This document shows, one piece after another, positions 33,718-47,564 of a stretch of DNA of 64,000 nt. The notes under the pieces are model-generated. The model was not told where the DNA came from, ran no database searches, and saw only the letters and a list, made by a program, of their open reading frames with translations. A program made the position numbers and the translations under genes. Origin of the DNA: Nissolia schottii (lineage: Eukaryota > Streptophyta > Magnoliopsida > Fabales > Fabaceae); NCBI GenBank assembly GCA_003254905.1, contig QANU01099983.1, positions 550,377-614,376 of the forward strand. Direction: 5' to 3'. The first letter of the stretch is position 1. The number at the start of each line of letters is the position of its first letter.

Positions 33718-36700
33718 GATATGGCTTAGGTGCACCTTAGACTTTTGGAGAGTGACTTGTAGTAATAGGTAATGTGTGATGTGTCAGTGGACTATTACAC
33801 CTAACCACCATCCACCACTCCACCATGCCAAACCTCCTTCTCTCTCCTCGCCTACTCCTCTTTTCCTCTCCTCTGGTCACTCTTGCAAATACTGACTTTA
33901 TGCAATTACTTGCATTTAAGCTCGTACTAAGTTACATGTGGATTGGAACCATTCATAGGTTCTTAACTTTTAATGCTTATGATACTTTATGTACAATTGT
34001 TACGAATTGTGGGTAATGGAGTTAACATTCGTAGTTTGAAAAAACATTGCCTTCATCGTTATTTCAAATTTCGAAATAGCAAGATAAATCCATAGCGAAA
34101 CAGGGACGCGGGATGTAATGTTGTGAAGTTGGAACTTGGCTTGGAGATATTTTTTTTCTAGCACCAGTGTGTTTCGCCAAAAAAATCTTGAAGCTTTATT
34201 TATGCTTGTGACATAGATCTGTTGCATTTTCTCAGATCCAAAACACCCACAAGATAAAGATGAAAAATTTGCTATTTTGGTGATCCATTTCTGCGATTTT
34301 TGGGTTGTTGGGTTTAAGTGTTCATGAATGTGATAAGAAAAATATTGAAGCTTTGCTATTTGAGTTTATGGTTCACAGATCAAGGGGAAGGGGGAGGTGG
34401 TGCCAGGGCAGGTTAAAGGTGCCAACGACCATTTTAGAGAGTTACCGGTTAAATAAATTATGCATTTTCAGTCATAGATGAACATTCACTTGAAATCAAG
34501 GGTTACAAAAGCTTGACTCCATCCTACACCCCAATTTAATGTCAAGGTGCATGATGCACCAGATTTTACAAAGTGCATTTTAGCCATCTCTTATATATTA
34601 TTAATATAACATCTGAGTTTATTTTAAGATAAATAATGGACCTATTCTAAACTTCACACACCAAATGTTCAAACTTGGGTGTGAGAGATGTCTTAAAAAT
34701 AATGTTAAGGATAACCTTTATAAAATTAAGACAAAATCTTATCCCCTTAAATTATCTTATGAGGTTGAGTTAGACTATTCAAATTTTAATAACTACTATT
34801 TGATATTTTTGAAACAATCAAGTATATATATAATTGATTATGATATAAATATTAACTAATAATGAATTAACTATTAGTCAACATTAACGTATAAAATACC
34901 CCAAAATCGCAGTACCAGTTTGGGAAGTCTTTTTCTATATGGACCTGTTAATTTTCACGCGTGGTACTGTTTAAAGTTGAGATTGCACATGGTGTTGTCC
35001 GTTACATTCACAAATTCATTTCATTTAATATTTGCAGAGAGAGAGAGAAATGGTTACAAAATATTTTTAAATTCTAGTTGTGTTAGTTATATTAGTAATT
35101 CGTTAATTTTACTATGAACTTATATAAAGCTTGACCCTACTTATATTACCTCATTTTTTTCCCTTCTATTTTTCAAATACATTAACTAAATTCAGTTTTC
35201 ATCTTCTTTATTTTCCCTAATTCTATCATGAATTTAAGTAATGAGTGTGTAATTGTAATGAAGGGCAGTTTTTTTTTATGTGTATCTCAACTTTTATTAT
35301 TGATAACGAAAAGAAGCATGTGTTGATATCCGCAATCTATTGAAGCTTAACAATGTTCTGTATAACATGAGATGAACTAAATGCACAAAGTATTAATTTG
35401 GGGTATTAATAATTAAAAATTATTTGCGTTATTATTATATTTATGTATGATGGAAATGCATGCATTTGAAGTTGCATGAATTCTTTCATGCATTCTACGT
35501 ATACGATCATTAGGATTAGATTTTTTTTTTTTTTGGGAAAAACAAAGGGAATCCAATGGTCTAAATTAACTAACACTCTTAACAGAAAGCTCTTATTGTA
35601 GTTGTGGGGGCATCAGTCACATGGTGCTCATCCATACCGACTCCAATGGTGGCGTCCCTACGAGAGCTTCAATCACATGGTATACCAATACCGCTAGATT
35701 TATTTCATTATAGCGATTTTTTTAACATTTAACTTATCACTTTACTTATTTTTTTATTTATTTTTATAAATAATATTTGAGATTTTTTATGTATAAAATA
35801 AAAATATATATCAAATATTTTTATAAAAGTAAATGCAAAAAAAATATATGTTGATAAATTAGGTTTATCAAAAATTTTTCTTTACAGCAACATTCTACTG
35901 CCCTACGTCACAATCAAACGTCTTCTCTGTTTTCTGTTTTTGTGGTTAGGTGACTGCTGGTGACATTATAATTTCCCCACCGGGACCCCGGTACATATGT
36001 CGTACTTTTGATTTGATAAGACAATTTTGTCCCTACAATTTCTATTCAACAACAACAACAATATTATCACCTCATACTTATTACATCTATTTCATGTTAA
36101 ATTTTTATGACTTTATTAGGTGTAATATTTTATTATTAATTAAAATTATGAGTATATATAATAAAAATTAATAATAAAAAATTACACATAAATTATAATA
36201 TGAAAATTTAATATGATAAAATTCATTTGAACTTAAGCACATAAATGGCACATTTTCTAACCAAATGAGAAGCTAAACAGAATATTCCACCTTGCTTTTG
36301 ATAGGATTTGCCCTCACAATTATTATCATTATTATCATTATTATAATACTCATATGTCATCACGGGACATTAATCTTATCCTCTTTTTTGTTTCCATTTT
36401 CTTTTTAGCCTTTTGTGAGTCATTAAAGGGTTAAGTACCATCGCAAAAAAAGGAGAAAGATAAAGCATAATTATTAAAGAAATCTTTGCTAAAACTAGCT
36501 TATGATATAATATTTAGCAACGAATTACTATTTCAGTTAAGACTCTTATGTGAAGAAGTTTGGTTTCGTTGTTTCAAAATAGTAAGTATAGTTTCTTAAT
36601 TTGAACACAACCACTTTCATGGCTTGCATTTATGAAATTGTATTGAGCAAGATAAGATTGAAAGAGTTAATGTTGTGGTACCACCAAGTATATATTATAT

Positions 36701-39700
36701 ACACATGAAAAAAAATGTTTGTGGTACCACAAAACCGTATCTCTTCCAATTTGGTTTTAGCAGCCCAACAAAATTTTCTATCTATCCTCTTCTTCCCACA
36801 TATGTCCTTTTCATTTGGCCTTTGCCCAACTGATAGAAATAAAAGCATGAGAATGAGAAACGGGTTTCGAAGGTAGCCTTTGGTTTTTGTGTATACAAAA
36901 GAGAGAAGGACAATAAAGATAAAAATATGATTATAGAAGATGATGAAAGATAAAAAAAAAAAATTTCCAATAATATATGCTACTCATTTTCATTATTTCT
37001 TTTTGAGAGTTTGAACTCATGGAAGTGAATATATATTTTTTTATAAAGAGACTTTTTTCGTATATATTATATGCTACTCAAATTTCTTATTTTTAAGAAA
37101 CTCGATTAGTTACGAGCGTGTTAGGTCTCATGGTTTGCCATGTATATATTAAGTACATTTAAGTTAATTATACAATAATTTCTTCATTTGACAATCCAAC
37201 TTCATATTTTATATATCACTAATAGTGTTTGATAAGCATTTCCAGACATTAAATATAAAGACAATGAGAAAAAAAAACATATTTGGAGAAGGATCCCAAA
37301 GCATAAAATTTGTCTCAAGATAATTTTTTAACTAATTTTTGTACATAAAAAAAGGAGGAATACATGAGATATATATGAGAACGATTTCTCAGCTAAATTT
37401 TATATCTCCAAAATAAAAAAAAAATGCAAATAACGTGTCTCTACCATCCTTGTATCTCTGTATCTCTGTATTTTTTCTCATGGACGCTTACCAAACGGTA
37501 CTTTACGCCTCCTATAACATGCTCATGTCATGTCATTCATATTCAATTATTCATCATTTTCTCCCGTGAAAACTGTTGAACCAATTATCATTTTTTTTCT
37601 TAACATGCATACATAATTGCTAATGCAATGCAACCATTAATATTATTGAGTACTGGCAGTAATTTGATTCTGAATCTGAAAGAATGGGACAAAAGGTAAA
37701 ACAATAGTTCAATATAGGATCTTTCCTAGAAATAGGTGAGAAAAATTGATGGGGGGCACTTATGGACAAAAAATTCCAGAAGAGAAATTCTCAATAGTAG
37801 ATCCCAATTATACTCTAGCCTACTTAAAGACAATAATAATTCCCTGAATTATTCAAAAGGGAAATTGATGTATTTACAAATAATAACACAATGAAGTACA
37901 TGGCCAAGTACAAATGCATTATTGGAGATAAAAAATCATAGATATTATTATACAACAATAAAACTAAATACAGACGAGAGAAGTTGAGGCTAGATTTGCA
38001 AGAACACTCACATCCTACTACATAATGAGAAAAAAAAATGCATGTAGTTTACAACTGGCATATTTTTTGACTTATTACTTATTTTAATTGATTAAATCTT
38101 TAATTGGTCCAGACAAATCAAATCCTCATGTGAGCTTCTGTGTGACAGAGAAACAAAAGCAAGGACACGAAAGAATTGGGTGAAGAAGATATTTGTTCTG
38201 AAGAGGACATGTTTGGTATTATAAATGCAACTTTTTGAGTTGAATTAAAAAGAAAACTTTTGCTTCTTTCTTTCTAAATTAGCATTTTGCCATCATACTG
38301 AATTATAAATAACGTTTTTTTTCTTTTTCTAATATTCATCCCTTAATTATGTTGGCGTGAGTTTAATCTTCATCTATGAGAATGAAAAAATATTTTTTGG
38401 ATAACAATATACTACTTTGTCTAAACTCAGTTATTGCAAGAGAATTATCACTGTTGTGGGTAGATGCCTTGGTGCACCCAAAAATCAATTGTAAGTAAAT
38501 TAAAAGAAATTGTTAAACATGAAATTCAATTTAATTATACTTTCAAATCATAATACGAGGAATGGAAACTCCACCAATTTTGTTAAACATTATGGGATTA
38601 GATGTCAGTTAGGAGAGAAAAAATTAATAAATGAAACGAATGAGAAAAAGAAAAAGTCTTACTTTAAATAGTTGTTAAACACTTTTAACACTCTTTTCTC
38701 TCCGGTAAAATAGAAGAAAAATAATATATGTTTTTATTTTATATAAATTTTTAATAAAAACTAGAAAAATTTATTCTTTTATAAGAAAACATTAGTAAAA
38801 TTACTGCTCATAATTTTTAAAATTATTCCTTCCCCAACTCTCTTTTTCTTATTTTTATGACAATTATTTTTTATGACTTTTAAACAATATTCGTAATCAC
38901 AAAAGTATGATTTATGTGAACTCGTTATAATAAATATCATTACTATCATTTCTGATTTCCTTTCTTCTCCTTGGATTGGGATTACACAATTAGAGACAAC
39001 CAAACATAGCAGAAGGGAAGTTGCCGAGTTGGTGAGGCAGTTATAAGAGGGAGTTGTGAATGTCAGAAGTACTTTGTGGCTGAAACCAAAAGAAGAGGAA
39101 AAAGAAAAAGGATACATTATTGATACACACCGTACAGGACCATCTAACCAGAGGCAGCTTTTTCTTCTCTGCTGGTCCCTTTTTTTAAAGGAGAAAAATT
39201 AATTAACTAGTTGCTTTCAAAGTTTTTTTTTTTGTATGCAACTTGCTTACCCTTTAATTAATGCTTAATAATGACATATATATGCAGGCTCTTACTAATA
39301 ATAACCTCTAGCACTCAAGCTCTCCATTCCATCACTTTCAATCTAGTCACTACAAAAATTACGCACAATATACATGAGAATTAAATTTTGATTCTTTGAA
39401 TATATTATTCAATCATATATTGGTGCGTTTGTTTTCGTTTATTTCATAAAATAATTATTTTTTAATACAAAGTTAGTTTACATATATTCAAATAATTTTT
39501 AAAATATAATTTAAGTTTTCTTTTAAAAAAATATTCTTAACTTTTAATTAATCAAAAATAAAAAATAAAATAACCTCTATAAAAAAAACTTTTTTAATCA
39601 TTTTTAACTCTAACAAAAATTAATATTTTAATAACTTTCTTTTAAGATAAAACAAACACAACCTAATCTTAGAATTTAAAAGATGTTTGGCTATTAATAT

Positions 39701-39960
39701 TGGCATTAAATAAGTGATATATTATTTGTATGCAGGAAAGAGATATAATCATGGACTTATTTGAGATCTATTATATTTCATTTCTTACCTACTAATAACA
39801 TATCTAGATTTAGTTATACATCCAAGTCTCTCAGCCTTTCTCAACTTATCGATTAATCCACATGAAAAGTGTATCAGCTTTTCACTGTTCTTCTTAGCTA
39901 TATGAGAAATTGCAAGGCTAGTCTTTTCGTGGCTGAGGGCTGCCTAACCTAACATTATTA
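33716..39960. other. Gene-poor AT-rich stretch
   Basis: No supported coding region. A GC-richer section at 33720-33900 and related words up to about 34560 (GGTGCACC at 33731, GGTGCATGATGCACC near 34545) may be remains of a transposon, but the ends could not be paired. The remainder is low-complexity A/T sequence. Confidence 0.4.
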
Positions 39961-39965
39961 TTATG

Positions 39966-40147
39966 AGTTTAATTTTTATTCATTAATGATGTAAAATATT
40001 TTTACACTGTCAATCAATTAAATTTTATTACATTAGTATAAATAATTGATTTTCTCTCTCACTTTTTCAAAAATTATGTATTTCGAAAGATTTAATTAGA
40101 TGATGGTGTAAAATTTTTTACAATGTTAGTAAATAAAAAATTAACCT
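39966..40147. mobile_element. MITE-like inverted repeat
   Basis: The left arm AGTTTAATTTTTATTCATTA and the reverse complement of the right arm, AGGTTAATTTTTTATTTACT, align for about 55 bases. Both go on to a TGTAAAA...TTTACAC block. This pattern is frequent in legume genomes. The element is about 180 bp and non-coding; the flanks are TTATTATT-rich on both sides, so the target duplication is ambiguous. Confidence 0.6.
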
Positions 40148-41660
40148 CTATTATTATTGTTGTTGCTGCTTGTAATCTTTTATTATTATTATTATTGCTT
40201 GGAAACTCGCACATTTGGATAAATAACATTTTTTTTTATAAAAAAAGCAACCCGATCATTTAACAGGATGACAAAACAGAACGGACTTCACAAGAGAAGG
40301 GTATCTTAATTTTTTTTATTTAACGAAATTCATACCTTGGCAGAGGTTTCTTCCGTAACAAACTCAAATTCTCTTCTGTGTATATATGTTAACAGGTCAT
40401 TGTACATTTGCACTAAGATTTAATAAAAGAAGAGGGGGAAGAAAATGAACGTAAGCAAACATCTACTGGCTGAAATTTTAAGGGAGATCAACCATAAAAA
40501 ATATGACATTTAATCTTAGAGACTGAGTATGCAAAGTAAAAAACTTTGGTAAAAAGCATTGAACACATAAATTTTAAATTAATCTGCGTTAACATCTGAG
40601 TTTCTTCTTGTACGGCCTAGTGTACTATTCTTTAGGTAGTATAGTTATTCTTGAATTTCTATTTAAAACTTCAAAATTGTGGTTTCATATAAAGTTTAGT
40701 ATAAAGAAATTTTTGTCCAAATGGTAATATTACAAAGTGAGGCATTCTTTAATTTTTCTAGTTTCGATAAACCAAAGATATATAATCCGTACAACCTGAG
40801 TACTCTCTGACAACCTTGCATGCTCTGCTCCCTATACCTTTAATTACTTTTTTTTTTATGAATAATAATACATACTTTTTGTGAAATAATATGATTAAAA
40901 TATTTTTTCTTGGCAAAGCTACATGTAAGAATTGCTGTTACTTTATGTTTTTTTTAATCGCGAGTCACTTTAAGTGTTTAAGTTGTAAAAAAATGAGTTA
41001 TGTAAATTTCTAATCCTATTTCCATAATTGTCTTGTTAATTTTGTTTATTTATTATAATATTAAATAAGATTATAACAATTGATTTGGTAAATATAATTG
41101 TAATAATAATTAAGATTTGCATAAATAATGCCTACAGTCAGATTTTCATCCGATTATTATCATAATCTCATTTAGCAAGTAACATCAACAAAAATATAAC
41201 AATATCGTATCAAAAATGTGGTCACAAAGTAAGAAATCAATCTAAATCACATTTTGCAACTTTAGACACTAAAATGTTAATTTATTAGTTTCAAACACTA
41301 AAATGATTCAAACTTATTCCTTTTAAAAAATCCAAATTCCTAATTTAGTATAACCTACAAATGCACATAAATTTTCCTTAAGAAAAAGTTGGAGAGAGAA
41401 GAGTGGGCACAGTGACAATGGTAGTACAGCAGAAAATGAACTTGATTGCATTTCATTCATTCACATAATAATAACTAACTTCTCTCACAGGGCATAGTAT
41501 AGAAGCCTCCATGAGGAAAACCTCAAACCTTTTATACAATTTTTTTCACCTCATGAAAATAATGCTCATGGGTACAAAAGTTAGGGTCACATAATAATAA
41601 TTGACATCAAACAACCCCAAATAGGGTTGTTCAACTAAAAAACCCCCAAAAAAAATAACG
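40148..41660. other. AT-rich intergenic
   Basis: No supported gene is seen. The end of the stretch and the MITE after it form the 3' flank of the SAUR50-like gene. Confidence 0.5.
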
Positions 41661-41661
41661 G

Positions 41662-41758
41662 ACATGTTTGATTTTCAGATGAGATACACCTGAATCAATT
41701 TTGAGCTTCAGCTGTTGATAATCAACTCTGAGTTACTACAACGATAATCCAAACATGC
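41662..41758. mobile_element. Small MITE (about 97 bp)
   Basis: The ends ACATGTTTGATTTTCA and, as reverse complement of the right end, GCATGTTTGGATTATC form terminal inverted repeats. An internal AATCAATTTTG word is shared with the copy at 52072-52191, so both belong to one family. Confidence 0.5.
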
Positions 41759-41859
41759 TAAAAAGAATAATTGATGATGAAGACAGAAAAAAAAAGAGAA
41801 ACAAAAGATGCAGCTTCATCTTTGACTTCATCCTCACATCAATATTTTTTTCTTTTTTT

Positions 41860-42174
41860 TCATCTGATCATTGATGTTAGGGATTTGAAGACGACTTCCT
41901 CACAAGGGATGGTGAGTCCCATGTCGTGATCGAACCCAAATTCTTCCTCGGCTCGCCGGAGTAACGACTGGAACTCTGGGTGAGCCAGGAAGGAGATCGG
42001 GACGATGTACCGGCTCCGGTTCTCGCCAACATAGACGGGAAAGTGTCCTTTCGGGACGTCGAGAGGGAGGCCATCATCATCATAGCCATTTCTCTTCCCT
42101 AAGCTAGAGCACCTCTTGAGGATTTGCTTCAAAACCGCACTTTGGTTAAGCTTGTTTGGCTTCCCAATAGCCAT
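41860..42174 (-). CDS. SAUR family protein (SAUR50-like)
   Basis: A 104-residue intronless protein. The N-terminus [20 protein letters not shown] and [20 protein letters not shown] (21-40) are signatures of the Arabidopsis SAUR50 group, a clade with moderate auxin response and roles in cotyledon opening and hypocotyl growth. The core follows: [20 protein letters not shown] (41-60), [17 protein letters not shown] (65-81), then [12 protein letters not shown] and the clade's usual ending SLTSMIR. One Gly of the GGLTIPC motif seen in the clustered SAURs of this window is absent. The start at 42174 was chosen because the open frame upstream (to 42357) is a Pro/Leu-rich read-through of the leader. 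A TATA-like AATAAATAA lies on the minus strand near 42300. Confidence 0.93.
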   Translation of the reverse strand: MAIGKPNKLNQSAVLKQILKRCSSLGKRNGYDDDGLPLDVPKGHFPVYVGENRSRYIVPISFLAHPEFQSLLRRAEEEFGFDHDMGLTIPCEEVVFKSLTSMIR

Positions 42175-44412
42175 TTTTTTTTTAAAATAAGTAGCTTTTG
42201 TGTTGTTTTGAGACTTTAGGAGTTTAGGAGGATAGGATAGTAGTGTGTGAAGAATAGTAGTGGGTGATGGGAGGAGAAAGATGGGGAGAGGAGGGTTATT
42301 TATTGAGAGATAGGGGAGGGGGTCATGTGGGAGAGTGGGGTTTAAAGGACAGGCCACGGGTGTTTTGGGGTTTGTGTATTTGTGGCAAGGACATTGTGGG
42401 ATCCATCCCCCCCTATGGTTATACTACTCTATGTTGGTCCTCCTCATAGCAGCATGGACCCAATCTCTCTCTATATTTTACTAGAAATTCTTTTACATAC
42501 ATGGACTGGTGTTATGTGTTTATAATTTTATATTCACAAGTAATAATAGAATGTGATTTTAGGGAAAAATTGTAAGTAAGTGGTGAATTCTATACATTTT
42601 ATTATTGTTTGTGAGCAATGTTGTTAAAATTAAGATTTTATGTAAGATTGGAAGAGTAAAATAAAAATGTAAGACGTAAAATCTTAGCACGATTCAAATC
42701 GTAAAATTGTTTGATCCTTGATAGCAATGAGATTAGTTGATCTCTTCAAAACATAAGATTGTAACATTTTAAAATTTAAATCGAGATCTTAACAATCTTA
42801 ACTGTGAGTACAGACATGTGATGCTCTATGTGTATGCAAGAATTTTTCTTATTTTAGGAGAAATTTTTGTATATTCTTAAAACGCTAATTATACTGATTA
42901 TGTTTTATATTATATAATAAATGACATTTTAATTTTAAGTGATGGACACTTTATCTTAAAAGACTAAAATGTTGCATTTCAAAAGGACTCGTCCCAATTA
43001 TGGGCGATGACATATTTTTAGGGTCATCAAATGCTTGGAGAGATATTAAGTGATCACTCACCAATAGAAGACCTAAGATTTGAACCCAAGTGGTGGCTAT
43101 GCATGATTGGAAAAGCCAACTCTGGCTGGCTCCTCCTGGTTTGTCATTCAAGGCCACCGGATTTCTTTTCTATGATATCGTTAAGAAAGGGCAATTATTT
43201 TGGCAATTTGGACAGGGCTTAAATGACAGAGCCTCTTCAAAAACACATTAAAAAAATATGCCTTCCTTTCTTTTTGACTGAAAATCTTGGATAACCTAGT
43301 ATTCTTTTCAAATCCAGTTTACTTTAGTTGTGCCTTTTTTGTTCGGCACTAATTTAAGTAAGCAACATATTCTTCACACATAACTTGTTCATGTGTTAAT
43401 TTTTTAGGATAAATTGCACAATGAAAATAATAAAATATTTTTTATTATTTATATTTTATGTTTATTATTTTTTTCATAAAATTTTAAAACTAGAAACAAT
43501 TATTTACTATTCTCACTTATTTTATTATTTCATTCACAAACTTTTAAAAATAAAAATACATGAAATGAAAACAACAATCTAACAAATTATAAGTGATCTA
43601 TCACCAAAAAAAAAAAATAGAATGAAATGCAATTTAACATATAATTTAGAATAGATTGCAATTTCAACAAACTTCAATTATGGTGGCACAAATCAGCCTA
43701 ATTTTTATATGAAATGATTAATTCCCTTAATTTTATTTGTGAAGTGCAAACCTGTAAATGGTGTATATGTGTGGCTATATGAAGAAGTGATAGGTAGCAA
43801 GAAATTTTCAATTTTCTATGTCTATCTTTCTCTTTCTTAGTGTACTGATCGGTACAACTTGGTGAAGATTTGGATTTTCTGATTGTTTTGGCTCGTGAAA
43901 TTGTACACACTGATCAGAGACACACATGTAACAGACATTAGACACTGTGCAAAATCAAACCATTTTTTTAGCCATGATTATTGCGCACCAAGTTATTGCA
44001 CAGCACACCTGTTTTGAGAGCGGTTCTCTAACTTCTTCCTCTTTAAGATAGAGCGCGCGAAAGAAATTCACCACGTGATTTTTGAGGTTTCCAGATTATC
44101 AATCTAGTTTCCATCACTATCTCTAGATGATTGTTTTGGTGTGGTAGAAATGAGTGTTTTTGTCCCCATCAACAATCCAGTTGGCTCTCAATTTCTACGG
44201 GCAATGAGTTTCTTCTAAGTTCAGCTCCTCCTCCAATTCCACCTGTAGAGATTTCTCTAGGCTTTAGTTAGGGGATCACTGAATGCCATCACTACGGCTG
44301 AGCAACCTCCTTTTTTTGCCAAATAAACTGCCGAAGCACTCCTTATTCCAACTATGCATCTTTATGTTCAAATTCCATCAAATACTTTCCTATGTTGTGT
44401 GTGTATATATAT
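42175..44412. other. Upstream region of the SAUR50-like gene and intergenic
   Basis: 42175-42470 is probable leader and promoter (C/T-rich on the minus strand). A non-AT-rich segment at 43000-43210 has open frames on both strands but no domain; it may be a transposon trace. The stretch 43980-44350 is less AT-rich and was not recognised. Confidence 0.4.
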
Positions 44413-44712
44413 AACAATTATGTCATATTGTTTAATAAAGTTAGATCTGAGTTCACGAAAAGGTTATGTCTGTTTATTTAAACTGGTTGTGTCTTAAATA
44501 ACAAAAAGGTTATGTCTTTTACTTTGGTAAGATTGTGTCTATTTTCACCAAAGGATTTATATATATATAAAGAACGGTTAGGTCATGTTGTTTAATAAGG
44601 TTAGGTCTGAGTTCACGAAAATATTGTGTCTGTTTATTTAAACTGATTATGTCTCAAGCAACAAAAAGGTTAGGTCTTTTACTTTAGTAAGATTGTGTCT
44701 GTTTTCACCAAA

Positions 44713-44770
<58 letters not shown>

Positions 44771-44773
44771 AAC
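44413..44773 (+). repeat. Tandem repeat, 160-bp unit, running into a gap
   Basis: Unit 1 (44413-44572) and unit 2 (44573-44770) align over their whole length: AAC, then TTATGTCAT/TTAGGTCAT, TGTTTAATAA, CTGAGTTCACGAAAA and TTTTCACCAAAGG. A third unit begins with AAC at 44771 and is cut by the N run. Inside the units a shorter motif (A)GGTTAGGTCTTTTA / AAGATTGTGTCTGTTT recurs. Unit 2 differs by an expansion of its terminal TA run. Confidence 0.9.
44717..44767. repeat. (TA)n microsatellite inside the tandem unit
   Basis: About 25 TA units, against about 5 in the first tandem unit (44558-44568). Confidence 0.95.
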
Positions 44774-44947
44774 NNNNNNNNNNNNNNNNNNNNNNNNNNN
44801 NNNNNNNNNNNNNNNNNNNNNNNNNNNNNNNNNNNNNNNNNNNNNNNNNNNNNNNNNNNNNNNNNNNNNNNNNNNNNNNNNNNNNNNNNNNNNNNNNNNN
44901 NNNNNNNNNNNNNNNNNNNNNNNNNNNNNNNNNNNNNNNNNNNNNNN
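44774..44947. other. Assembly gap (174 N)
   Basis: The gap starts where a third tandem unit begins, so the true copy number is unknown. A purine-rich GAAGAAGAAA stretch follows it. Confidence 0.99.
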
Positions 44948-45365
44948 AAAAAAATGAAAGAAAATACGAAAAAAGAAGAAGAAAAAGAAACGATTTCAGT
45001 TGTGAAAAAGAGGGAGGGAGCAGAGACAGTTGTTTTTGTACCACCTAAATTTGAGTTTACAAAAATAGCCTAGGTGTACAATAGGTGTGCAAAAATAATT
45101 TCATTTTTTTTTCTTTCAGAAAACCAACCGCGTGTCTGTTGCAGTGTTCCTCACCTTTTTCCAGGTCTTGACCTCAATATCATCGCTTTATCTTCAAATT
45201 TCAAATAGCATTTCTTTTATTTATTAAAATTATAAACTCAATCACTTTTATCTTTAAAATTTAAATTTAAATTTTTTAATTTTTAAAATTATAAATTGTA
45301 GATTAAATTAGTTATTTAATTTTTTATCATTCACATTTTTATTAATATGTCACCACTTGATATTA
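44948..45365. other. Intergenic between gap and MITE
   Basis: A purine-rich start (44948-45020), then AT-rich sequence; no gene seen. Confidence 0.45.
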
Positions 45366-45641
45366 AAATGTAATGAGTAAATCATCAAAATCGTCTTTAA
45401 TGTTGACAACATTGATCAAGTTCTTCTTTAAAGCATAGAAGTTATCAAATTCGTTCTCAAAGTTACTAAAAGTTGATCAAATTAGTCCTTCAATGTCAAT
45501 CAAATTAGTCCATCTTAAATACTAATTTAATTGACTTTTGGCAATTTCAGAGACAAATTTGATAATTTCCATACATTGAAGGCATACTTGATTGGTACTT
45601 CCAACATTGGAGACGATTTCAATGGTTTACTCAAATGTAAT
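45366..45641. mobile_element. Mutator-type MITE with perfect 9-bp target duplication
   Basis: The element is 45375-45632 (258 bp). The left end GAGTAAATCATCAAAATCGT and the reverse complement of the right end, GAGTAAACCATTGAAATCGT, are terminal inverted repeats continuing for about 30 bases. The flanks are identical, AAATGTAAT at 45366-45374 and 45633-45641, a 9-bp duplication as made by Mutator-like transposases. The interior has repeated ATCAAATT(A/C)GTC words and no coding. Confidence 0.88.
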
Positions 45642-47204
45642 TGTGGAAACAACTAGACTTTCAAATGAGAATGTGACACTACTCGAGACTAAAAATGTGA
45701 TTATGGTAGCACTTAATTAAGACTACAAATCTTAGTTACTACCATAACTTTATTTACAAAATCATATGCTCTCGCGACCTCATATATGGTCCCCGATAAT
45801 GTCACGACTTATTTGCAATATTAGCTGTTATCATCTCATTTAATGTGATAAATTGACGAAAACGTAAATATAATGATGAACTAAAATATTATAACTTGAC
45901 TTACGACTTACAATTTTAATGATTAAAAAATTAAATTTTAAATTTTACGGATAAAAAGTTACTCACATTCATTTTAATAAATAAAACGAGCATTACTTTT
46001 GGTACAACCAAATTCATATAATTTAGACAATAGCCCAAAATATTTGGTAATTTGCTTGACCATAGTTTTTTGATTGCAATGGCAAGTCTTACAACTATTA
46101 AAGTTTTCATATGCAAAAATAATACAATGTCCCACTTCCATAACACTCATGTGTCATGTCTTCAGAAAATTGTCTACCAATTCAACATTCCTATCTACAA
46201 ATAATACGAATAGAAAAAGGAAAGGACACTTAAGCCAGCTAAATTTTCCATGGTTAGTCCAATCAGAAAGAAAATTAGATTTGCTTTCCTAGAAAGAAAA
46301 GAAAAATGCTTTATCATCTTCCAATTATTTGACTATCTTATTTATGTGTTTGACTAGTCACCGATCGATTTTCTGTCTATTCTGATTTTTGTTTTCTAAT
46401 AAAGATTAATTAATTTAGCGCAAATTGTAACAAAACAAGCCAAGCTGTCGAGGAAATTTGAATAGGAACTAAGAGAGGTCACACTCAACAACGTGGTTGG
46501 TTGGTTGGTTCTTTTCTTCAAACGACATTAGAACATTCACATTAATTGTTTGATTGAGAGAACAACACAAGAATAGCCTTCAATGTATAGCCATTTTTTT
46601 TTGTAACAAAAGCTATAATCTTGAACGCTTGTCAATTCCTCTACCTGTATTGCATAATTGGATTATTATCCACACTGCAGTGTTTGCTACGAGAAGAAAA
46701 CATTGTCACAAAACAATGCACGGTTTTTTTTTACCCCCATGTGGTCCTGTTTAAACCACTACCACTAGATGGCATGACTATACAATAAGACATAAATTAA
46801 ATCCAATGTGCGCCACAACATAATTTTTTGTCACCTTAACATATTGTTTCATAGGGTCAGATAGTGATATTTTGAAGGTTAAATTCGGTGACTCAACACA
46901 TATGTGGCAGTGTCTCCGAAATTTCTGTGATGTGTTCTTCATTTTTTGTGTCTCTCTTAGGACAAAACTTATTTCTCAAATGTAACAACACATTCAAGCT
47001 CCTAGCTGGAAAATTTACATCTGGTTAAATTCAATGGATGAGTCAAATTCATGCTAAAACCACGGTGCTTTTACTTATTCACGTTTATTATATTGGGCCG
47101 AAAGTAATTCAATAATTCTATGGACTTGGTATAGAGTCTGCTAGGCACCGTCAATGTAAAAATGTTTTTCTTTTCTTAAAAAAATAAAGTAAAAATGTTT
47201 TCAA

Positions 47205-47400
47205 CCACAAGAGTCGAGGTGAGGTGATAACGGTCATTTATTTCTTTAACTAAATATTGAAGGTTTGATTCCCGACTTAGACATTGAGTAACTTTAAAAC
47301 TTGTGAACAGAACCTACCGCTTCAAATGGACTTATAGTACACGAAAAAATTTGTCACTATTTTCAGTGGTAGATACTTGCGAGACCCAAAAATAAATGTA
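47205..47400 (+). mobile_element. Possible SINE-like fragment
   Basis: GAGGTGAGGTGATAACGG followed by GAAGGTTTGATTCCCGAC resembles degenerate A and B boxes. The stretch after it (CTACCGCTTCAAATGGACTT and GATACTTGCGAGACCC) has the look of a dispersed legume repeat. No target duplication was established. Confidence 0.3.
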
Positions 47401-47526
47401 AAAATGTTTCTTTTAAAGTAATGTTATCAGATCATAATTTGTTGCATGTAAGACTTTTAAGCTAGAGAATGTGAGACTTAACAATTTTTATTGATATAAT
47501 AATGTGATTAGATGATAATGTAAAAT

Positions 47527-47527
<1 letters not shown>

Positions 47528-47564
<37 letters not shown>
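47528..47564. repeat. (TA)n(TG)n compound microsatellite
   Basis: TA units followed by about 10 TG units, ending at an ambiguous base (N at 47565). Confidence 0.95.

Noticed and set aside
33716-34570. A transposon bounded by GGTGCACC words
   Set aside because: Inverted ends could not be aligned beyond eight bases and no target duplication was found.
44679-45073. Frames with Ile-Tyr repeats and X runs
   Set aside because: TA microsatellite plus gap, not coding.
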